19,956 bases of DNA from Prosthecobacter sp. (lineage in GTDB: Bacteria > Verrucomicrobiota > Verrucomicrobiia > Verrucomicrobiales > Verrucomicrobiaceae). The translations under genes were made by a program, and so were the position numbers. Positions within the stretch are counted from its first letter, which is position 1; each line of letters starts with the position of its first letter. Of the stretch, positions 14,941 through 19,956 are shown piece by piece. The notes beneath the pieces were generated by a model that saw nothing but the letters and a program-made list of their open reading frames with translations, was not told where the DNA came from and ran no database searches. The stretch spans positions 1-19,956 of the forward strand of contig JAIWOJ010000001.1 of the NCBI GenBank assembly GCA_020216965.1, written 5' to 3'.

Positions 14941-15438
14941 TCAAATTAGCAACTGCACCCTGGAGTCCAGGTATGGCTCTTCACACCTTGTAAGGCAGAC
15001 ATTCCTAGTTCGGTTGGCTAAGGACTGGTGAAGTTCTCGAGCTATGCAGAGGACTGGATCCACATGCAGCCAGAGGCAGAGGTTGGATTCCTGGGGCTCC
15101 GCACGCGTGATGCGCTGATTCTGACTTTCGTTCTGGTTTGCGATGGCGGAGAACTGCTCCGAGCACAGCAAATGATCACCCTGCTCGGTGCTCTTGCAGA
15201 GGCTGACGAGCAACCTAGCCGTTTGGCTGGGATGATCCGAGACCGCTGGGGTGAAGCTACCCTTCAGATGACGCATGGCTAGGTGAACGCCATGACCCGT
15301 TTCTGTCACCGCCACTTGATGGCTACCTTCGATCCCTGCCGCGATCGCCATCAGAGCAGGCATCACCGCTGTGCCAGTGACGGCATAAGCCGTGAGCACG
15401 ATGCAGTAGATGAGACGCTGCAGCAGAGATAACCGCAT
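14941..15438 (-). CDS. Exported small protein of unknown function upstream of czcC
   Basis: 165 residues. The N-terminus is a hydrophobic signal segment (LLQRLIYCIVLTAYAVTGTAVMPALMAIAAG, about 5-35). The mature part holds spaced histidines (ETGHGVHLAMRHLKG, QGDHLLCSEQ, LWLHVDP) and five or six cysteines. No family is recognised with certainty. Its position as first gene before czcC, together with the His/Cys content, suggests a periplasmic metal-binding or sensing accessory (inference). It lies 142 nt upstream of czcC, and that gap shows no clear promoter. The ATG at 15438 has no Shine-Dalgarno. Confidence 0.6.
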   Translation of the reverse strand: MRLSLLQRLIYCIVLTAYAVTGTAVMPALMAIAAGIEGSHQVAVTETGHGVHLAMRHLKGSFTPAVSDHPSQTARLLVSLCKSTEQGDHLLCSEQFSAIANQNESQNQRITRAEPQESNLCLWLHVDPVLCIARELHQSLANRTRNVCLTRCEEPYLDSRVQLLI

Positions 15439-15478
15439 AATGAGTAGGATATGCTATGCTTTAACGGCGGGCAAAGCA

Positions 15479-15498
15479 GATATTGCTCAACAAATATC
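15479..15498. promoter_or_regulatory. Candidate metalloregulator operator ahead of the efflux genes
   Basis: GATATT (15479-15484) and AATATC (15493-15498) form an inverted repeat with an 8-nt centre, 40-60 nt before the ATG at 15438. The core AACAAATAT resembles the half-site region of ArsR/SmtB-type operators (TGAACAAATATTCA pattern), but the second half-site is poor. No regulator gene is in the window. The 128-nt gap between this gene and the isomerase end shows nothing else. Confidence 0.3.
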
Positions 15499-15566
15499 GC
15501 GGAATGTCTAACTCTCAACCAACGCGACCCTTATGAGATTGATTCGCAGGCGCGATCAGGGGCACA

Positions 15567-16481
15567 TCAGCCAAAATAAGGTGTTAGCACGTTGCGCGCG
15601 ACTTTAAGCGCCTTCATCCGGCCTTCGAGGCTTTTGCCAAAGGTGTCGTCCTCGACCTCAATACAAAATGGGCCGTTGTAGCCCACGCGCATGAGTTCAG
15701 CCATGAACTTTGACCAATCGATATCGCCGTAGCCTGGGATGCGCGGCTGATGCCAGCGCAGGGGAAAGTCAAAGCGCCCTACTTCGTTCAGCGCCTTGCG
15801 GTCGATCCACACGTCCTTGGCATGTAGGTGAAAGAGTTTGTCTTTGAACTCTGCCAGCGGGCTTAGCGGATCCATGTCCTGCAGGATGAAATGAGAAGGA
15901 TCATAGTTCAGGCCGAAGTTTGGTGAGTCGATGTCATGAAAGGCGCGCCGCCAGATGGCGGGTGTGGTCATCAGGTTCTTACCGCCTGGCCACTCGTCAC
16001 GCGTGAAGGACATGGGACAGTTTTCGATACCGATACGCACACCGAGGTCTTCTGCGAAGGCGATGATTGGCTTCCAGGTTTTCAAAAAGCGTGGCCAGTT
16101 CTCATCTACCGTTTTTGTCCAGTCTCTACCGACAAAGCCGGTTGCGAGGCCGAGACCAAGTTTTTCTGAGGCGGCGATGACCTTCTTGAAGTGTGCCACA
16201 GCGGCGCGCGCCGTCTCAGGGTTGGGGTCCAGCATATTTGGGTAATAACCCAGGGAACTGATTTCCACGCCGTGGTCTTGGCATTGCGCGCGGATGTCCT
16301 CCGCTGCCGTTTTGGTCAGATTGGTGACGTCGATGTGAGTCACGCCAGCATATTTGCGCTCAGCTTTCCCTATAGGCCAGCAGCAGACTTCTATGGTAGA
16401 AAAGCCCTCATGCTGGGCAAAGGAGAGCACGTCTGAAAAAGACAATTCGGGGAGCGCAGCGGTGACGAAACCAAGATTCAT
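15567..16481 (-). CDS. Sugar phosphate isomerase/epimerase (xylose-isomerase-like TIM barrel)
   Basis: 304 residues, the usual length for the AP-endonuclease-2/xylose-isomerase-like barrel. The start MNLGFVTAALPELSFSDVLSFA is a typical first strand and helix. The metal ligands are visible: Glu in RIGIENCPM, Asp and His in LNYDPSHFIL, His in LFHLHAKDV, and Glu in FCIEVEDDT. There is no signal peptide, so it is cytoplasmic. The family isomerises or epimerises sugars, inosose and hydroxypyruvate, and the substrate here is unknown. It often accompanies Gfo/Idh/MocA enzymes, and one lies elsewhere in this window but not adjacent. The gene follows the kinase by 63 nt in the same direction with no T-tailed hairpin between, so cotranscription is possible. 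Confidence 0.85.
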   Translation of the reverse strand: MNLGFVTAALPELSFSDVLSFAQHEGFSTIEVCCWPIGKAERKYAGVTHIDVTNLTKTAAEDIRAQCQDHGVEISSLGYYPNMLDPNPETARAAVAHFKKVIAASEKLGLGLATGFVGRDWTKTVDENWPRFLKTWKPIIAFAEDLGVRIGIENCPMSFTRDEWPGGKNLMTTPAIWRRAFHDIDSPNFGLNYDPSHFILQDMDPLSPLAEFKDKLFHLHAKDVWIDRKALNEVGRFDFPLRWHQPRIPGYGDIDWSKFMAELMRVGYNGPFCIEVEDDTFGKSLEGRMKALKVARNVLTPYFG

Positions 16482-16544
16482 GAGGCATCATGGCAGGAGC
16501 TCAGCTCTCGTGCAACTGTGGGGACGAGTTGCTTACGATGGGAC

Positions 16545-18899
16545 TCAAGGAGCTTCACGCACGAGTGCGACACGGAAGCCGATTTCCTCATCGCCTTCAC
16601 CTCCAGCAGGGGGGGCGTAATTGCGGACAGCGGAACGGCATGCCCAGCCTGGCGATTTCCAACTACCGCCCCGCATGACGCGCCCGGTGCCTTTGGACTG
16701 GCCCAGCGGGTCGGTGGAAAGGGGGGGTGTGTCGTATTCGCCGTACCAATCCAGGCACCATTCCCACACATTCCCGTGCATGTCTTTTAGCCACCAGGGA
16801 TGGTCCTGGGGGAAGTGTGCGCTCGCAGCGGGGTCCAGAGCCGTCATGGCAGCACGGGAGCGCAGCACGCGCACCTCCGCACCTGCGGCAGCCTGAGAAA
16901 GGCGTGGGGCAGCCGTGGCATGGGTATGGCCTAGGCTTCGGGAAGGAAGGGCGCTGCCGATCGGCTGCATGCTATCAAAATTCGCTAGAGCACTGGAGAT
17001 AGAGTTGCCAAACGAGAACATGGTGGGCGTGTCACCTCGGCAGGCACGTTCCCACTGCGCCTCTGTAGGCAGGGTAAAGACCCAGCCTGCTGGGAGCTTG
17101 CCTGTTTGGGCGGCAGAGCGTGTGAACCACTGGCAGAAGGCACGCGCGCCATACCAGGTAACGCAGATCATCGGCTGCCGTGGGCTGGACCAAAAGGCAG
17201 CGGCATCTCCACCTGCGGACCGCATTCGCCAGCCGGTGCTGGTGTATTCAATCGGGCAGCAGGGATTGTTTTTGACGACCCAGGGTTGAGTGGAGCTAAA
17301 CACGCTGGCGGGCTGTGCGGCGGTATCGTTCAAGAATGACAGGAACTGTTCCAGGGTGACCTCATCGGTCCCTAACCAAAATCCTTGGCTGATGCGCACG
17401 CGGTGTGCTTGCTCATCGGCGACTGTTTCGGGCTTCCAGTCTTTGCGCGCTGCGAGTACACGCCGCTCTGTGTCACTACTGCCCATGATGAATTCCCCCT
17501 CAGGGATCCAGGAAAGCACGCCGAGTCCGCTGATGTAGAAAGGCGTGCCGAGTGTGATCGTCTCATCGGCACGGCGCGCTGCCCTTTCAGCCTCAGCCCG
17601 CTGCCGGGCCTGCTCCTGCTCACGCGCCATGAGCTGGGCAGCAGCCAGTTCGGCAGCTTTTTTTTGGATTTCAGCCTCACGAGCGGCGGTGGATTCCTGC
17701 TCTTGTCTAGCTTTAAGGTTTTGTAGTTCTTCCTCAAGTTGGCGCTGACGCTCCTCAGCCGCTGCACGCTGCTGGCGTTCTTCTTCGAGACGTCGCTCGA
17801 TTTCGAGATCTTTGCTGCTCTTGACAGGGCGTCTGGGCGGTTCGGGCACTTTGGTGGGCCACAGTTGAGGCAGGGCGGCGGCTGCGGCTAGCAAGGCGCA
17901 GGCGGCACCAGCAATGGGGAGGAGAGAGCGCTTGCAGGCTGTGCTTCTTGCCTCACCCGTGGCTGTGATAGGTTTGGGCAAGATGCGAGGCAATCTGCCA
18001 TGGGCGAAGTCCTGCATGGTGAGGGTGGCACTGCGCTGGTTCGGATTTTTTGAGAGCCAACCGGCGACCAAGATTTCCCATTCTTCAGGGACTTTAGCAC
18101 CGATGCGGTGCACTAGGTTTTCCACACAGTTTTTGCGGCGGCGTTCCGTGATGCTTTCTACGGGGCGGTGCTGCACTTGATGGCCGATTTCCCCTCTGAA
18201 GAATGGGGGCGTACCAGTGAGCATTTCATAAAGTGTGGCCCCAAGCCCATAATAGTCATCTTCAGCACAGGGGGTATCTCCGTTCATTTGCTGAGGGCTC
18301 ATGTAGGGCAGCGTGCCGCTGCTGTTCCCCCCGGTGATGCGTGTCGTGGCATCTTTCGCTGTGCGGGAGATGCCGAAATCCAGCAACCTCGCCCGGCCAT
18401 CTACAGCATCGATGATGATATTGCTGGGCTTCAGATCCAGGTGATAGCGCTTTTTTTCTTCATGCGCGTAGCGCAGGCCATCTGCCACATCCATGAAGTG
18501 GCGGCGCACCTGCTCAGGCTCCAGAAAGCCCTGGGCGGATTCTCCAAGGATTTCAGCTAGTGTTTTGCCCTCCACATACTCCATGATGATGGCGGATATG
18601 CCGCGTTTTAAATCCTCAATGTAGTCATAAACGCGGACGATCCGCGGATGGCTAAGGGTCGTGCCAGCTAGCGCCTCCTGCATCAGGCGGCGTTTTGCGC
18701 CCTGGTCCTGCATCAGGGCCGTGGCAATGAACTTCATGGCGCGGGGCTGGCCCAGGGTAATATCCTGCGCTAGCCATACCTGGCCCATGCCGCCACTGCC
18801 CAGGGGGCGCTCTAACTGGAAGCGTTTGTTGAATAGCTTCATTCCCGCTGCCAGCGCGTGCCCACGCTTGAGGAAGATGGAAGTTTCGCCGAAGGACAT
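16545..18899 (-). CDS. Transmembrane Ser/Thr protein kinase with C-terminal SUMF1/FGE-like domain
   Basis: 784 residues from ATG 18899; a TTG at 18941 would add 14. Numbering from that TTG, the kinase domain spans about 41-315: P-loop LGSGGMGQVW (47-56), Lys70 in AMKFI, catalytic HLDLKPSN (167-174), DFG 188-190, activation end GTLPYMSPQQ. The usual HRD is HLD, so it is a non-RD kinase. One TM segment lies at about 340-360, followed by a Glu/Arg/Ala-rich coiled coil (376-458). A formylglycine-generating-enzyme/sulfatase-modifying fold then spans about 475-798: GEFIMGSS, LPTEAQWERACRG, DMHGNVWEWCLDWYG, VMRGGSW, EEIGFRVAL. The C-terminal domain should face the periplasm, giving a receptor-kinase layout. 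The tail after RGGS has one Cys (WACRSAVRN), so formylglycine catalysis is doubtful. Confidence 0.9.
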   Translation of the reverse strand: MSFGETSIFLKRGHALAAGMKLFNKRFQLERPLGSGGMGQVWLAQDITLGQPRAMKFIATALMQDQGAKRRLMQEALAGTTLSHPRIVRVYDYIEDLKRGISAIIMEYVEGKTLAEILGESAQGFLEPEQVRRHFMDVADGLRYAHEEKKRYHLDLKPSNIIIDAVDGRARLLDFGISRTAKDATTRITGGNSSGTLPYMSPQQMNGDTPCAEDDYYGLGATLYEMLTGTPPFFRGEIGHQVQHRPVESITERRRKNCVENLVHRIGAKVPEEWEILVAGWLSKNPNQRSATLTMQDFAHGRLPRILPKPITATGEARSTACKRSLLPIAGAACALLAAAAALPQLWPTKVPEPPRRPVKSSKDLEIERRLEEERQQRAAAEERQRQLEEELQNLKARQEQESTAAREAEIQKKAAELAAAQLMAREQEQARQRAEAERAARRADETITLGTPFYISGLGVLSWIPEGEFIMGSSDTERRVLAARKDWKPETVADEQAHRVRISQGFWLGTDEVTLEQFLSFLNDTAAQPASVFSSTQPWVVKNNPCCPIEYTSTGWRMRSAGGDAAAFWSSPRQPMICVTWYGARAFCQWFTRSAAQTGKLPAGWVFTLPTEAQWERACRGDTPTMFSFGNSISSALANFDSMQPIGSALPSRSLGHTHATAAPRLSQAAAGAEVRVLRSRAAMTALDPAASAHFPQDHPWWLKDMHGNVWEWCLDWYGEYDTPPLSTDPLGQSKGTGRVMRGGSWKSPGWACRSAVRNYAPPAGGEGDEEIGFRVALVREAP

Positions 18900-18925
18900 C
18901 TCAGGAGGCGTGGAGAATACAGCAG

Positions 18926-18945
18926 CCGTTTGGCGGATCAAACGG
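18926..18945. promoter_or_regulatory. Inverted repeat in the kinase-lipoprotein divergent intergenic region
   Basis: CCGTTT (18926-18931) and AAACGG (18940-18945) are perfect inverted copies with an 8-nt centre. They lie 27 nt before the kinase ATG and about 30 nt before the rightward promoter candidate, so one factor could act on both genes. Confidence 0.3.
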
Positions 18946-18977
18946 GATATGTTTTTCTCTGCGAAAGACGCGGGGAG

Positions 18978-19006
18978 TTGCCTTCCCGGCTGGATCGGCC
19001 TAACAC
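18978..19006 (+). promoter_or_regulatory. Candidate sigma70-type promoter for the lipoprotein gene
   Basis: TTGCCT (18978-18983) and TAACAC (19001-19006) are 17 nt apart, giving a start site about 17 nt before the ATG at 19030. The spacing is ideal and the hexamers are partial matches. Confidence 0.4.
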
Positions 19007-19029
19007 TAGGACGTTTTCAAATTCAAGCC

Positions 19030-19581
19030 ATGCCCATGAGCCACGCGAAGAGCCATCTCTCATGCTGCCTAGCCGCACTGCTAGCGCTGGTATCCCCTGC
19101 TTGCTATACACCGAAAAAGTTCACAAGGGCAGACCTTCAACTCCGCGCTGCCGCCCTGCAGGAAGGCAGATTGCCACCAGATAACCTCTGGTTGCGTGAC
19201 GAATACAATGCATACTGGGATGGCTATGGATGGGCCGGTGAAGACTTGGACCAAGGGCTAACCTACAGCGTTAGCCGACATTTGAATGAAGTCAGCCCCA
19301 GTGTAGCCCGCTTCTTTCGTGAAGGCTATGCTGTCGGCTGGCGTGAATACGCTCCGGACTATGACCCTGCGGAGTATCCCAACGCCCTATCCCACCTCCA
19401 AGCCGCCAGCACCCCCTCGAAACCGCCCAGTGCATCCTCTGAGGAGCAGGCAAAACCTTCACCTAGCACCACGCGGACCACGAAGTCACGCCGCGTACGC
19501 TCCACACCGCCGTCTAGCCGTTCCGCGCCGACTCCCCCACCCGCACCCACGGAAGTAAAGCCGCGCCTTAGAAAAATCTAA
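19030..19581 (+). CDS. Putative lipoprotein with Pro/Ser/Thr-rich basic tail
   Basis: 183 residues from ATG 19030; a second ATG lies 6 nt on. A short basic start, a hydrophobic segment (CCLAALLALVSPA) and Cys25 suggest a type II signal peptide. The lipobox VSPAC is imperfect because of Pro at -2. Residues 30-120 form a soluble, aromatic- and acid-rich part (LWLRDEYNAYWDGYGWAGED, then ARFFREGYAVGWREYAPDYDP), with a repeated Gly-Tyr/Trp flavour. Residues 125-183 are low complexity (Pro, Ser, Thr, Lys, Arg). No family is recognised. If it is a lipoprotein, it is membrane-anchored and the tail could contact peptidoglycan or DNA-like polyanions (speculative). It is divergent from the kinase and 11 nt ahead of the next gene. 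Confidence 0.7.
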   Translation: MPMSHAKSHLSCCLAALLALVSPACYTPKKFTRADLQLRAAALQEGRLPPDNLWLRDEYNAYWDGYGWAGEDLDQGLTYSVSRHLNEVSPSVARFFREGYAVGWREYAPDYDPAEYPNALSHLQAASTPSKPPSASSEEQAKPSPSTTRTTKSRRVRSTPPSSRSAPTPPPAPTEVKPRLRKI

Positions 19582-19592
19582 GTCCTGAGAAG

Positions 19593-19955
19593 ATGTGTAG
19601 TCCCTCTGATCTCCCGTCTGAGGAGCCAGGCTTTGAAGCTCTGGGGGACGGCTTAGAACTCGATACTCTAGCTACCGGTGATTTGATGCGGGTGAACACC
19701 CGCAAGAGCACTTATTTTTTCCGCATGGAGAATCCTGCAGACCGCAGCGCCATGATGTGGAAGCAAGGCGTCAACCTACCCGCAGTGCCTGTTCGGATCA
19801 TGGGCTGTGTGATGGGCACATCAAGCCGTATCGACCCGCGCCGCCTCTTCTGTGGTGGAAGTCTAGAATACACCCATAGCGGCGGTGCTCGCACTCATAT
19901 CACGACCGCTATCGTCGAGATAACCGTTTTGCGTCACGCACCTTTGACAAACTGA
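19593..19955 (+). CDS. Small protein of unknown function, probable beta-rich domain
   Basis: 120 residues ending one base before the window edge. There is no signal peptide or TM segment. The pattern LATGDLMRVNTRKSTYFFRMENP, then VRIMGCVMGTSSRIDPRRLFCGGSLEYTHSGGARTHITTAIVEITV, alternates short beta strands and turns. I associate it with a small all-beta family of uncharacterised bacterial proteins with a 'T-R-x-S-x-Y' strand and a 'T-[ST]-x-[IV]-x-x-I' ending, but cannot name it. It follows the lipoprotein by 11 nt and is likely cotranscribed. GAGAAG directly before the ATG is a weak ribosome site. Confidence 0.7.
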   Translation: MCSPSDLPSEEPGFEALGDGLELDTLATGDLMRVNTRKSTYFFRMENPADRSAMMWKQGVNLPAVPVRIMGCVMGTSSRIDPRRLFCGGSLEYTHSGGARTHITTAIVEITVLRHAPLTN

Positions 19956-19956
19956 A

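Noticed and set aside
16512..16532. GCAACT/AGTTGC hairpin between the kinase and isomerase genes as a terminator
   Set aside because: The stem is only 6 bp and no T-run follows on the minus strand, so it does not support a transcriptional break.
16545..17100. SUMF1-type domain as a target of a diversity-generating retroelement
   Set aside because: The C-terminal GFRVAL fold is a common retroelement target type, but no reverse transcriptase, template repeat or adenine-biased variable repeat is seen in the window.
1..19956. CRISPR arrays, insertion sequences, rRNA genes
   Set aside because: No regularly spaced direct repeats, transposase motifs, paired terminal repeats with target duplications, or rRNA signatures were seen on either strand.

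Overview
The window looks like chromosomal DNA from the PVC superphylum, most likely Verrucomicrobiota. That is an inference from gene content: a Tat-exported Gfo/Idh/MocA oxidoreductase, a PL6 polysaccharide lyase, a TIM-barrel sugar isomerase, a Ser/Thr kinase fused to a sulfatase-modifying-factor domain, and a Uma2 protein. GC content is moderate, with a richer block in the middle. Almost no gene start has a Shine-Dalgarno sequence.

Layout. 1-1256 (-): 5' part of a secreted PL6 lyase. 1350-1424 (+): tRNA-Val(GAC), followed 28 nt later by a LolC/LolE-type permease (1453-2736). 2886-4274 (-): Gfo/Idh/MocA oxidoreductase with a good intrinsic terminator. 4415-9180 (-): a compact four-gene operon. 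9297-15438 (-): a heavy-metal efflux region (exported small protein, czcA, czcC, exported small protein) interrupted by a divergent Uma2 gene. 15567-18899 (-): sugar isomerase and receptor-like kinase. 19030-19955 (+): a putative lipoprotein and a small protein of unknown function.

The most interesting part is the 4415-9180 operon. In transcription order it encodes a membrane-anchored YceI lipid-binding protein, a type III polyketide synthase with an intact Cys-His-Asn triad, an in-frame fusion of an isoprenylcysteine-methyltransferase-like membrane domain with an FAD monooxygenase, and a class I SAM methyltransferase. Synthase, membrane methyltransferase and flavin hydroxylase match the known srsABC phenolic-lipid pathway of Streptomyces. 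Here the second and third enzymes are one polypeptide, and a second methyltransferase and a YceI lipid carrier are added. The likely product is a methylated, hydroxylated alkylresorcinol or alkylquinone membrane lipid (inference). Just upstream of the first gene, the transcript could fold into a hairpin abutting an H-type pseudoknot (9205-9276), a candidate cis-regulatory RNA.

The metal-efflux region has the inner-membrane RND pump with the divalent-cation signature and the outer-membrane channel, but no CzcB adaptor. The slot where it could sit holds the Uma2 gene. The kinase is a non-RD type whose C-terminal formylglycine-generating-enzyme-like domain seems to lack the catalytic cysteine pair, so it probably senses or binds rather than oxidises.
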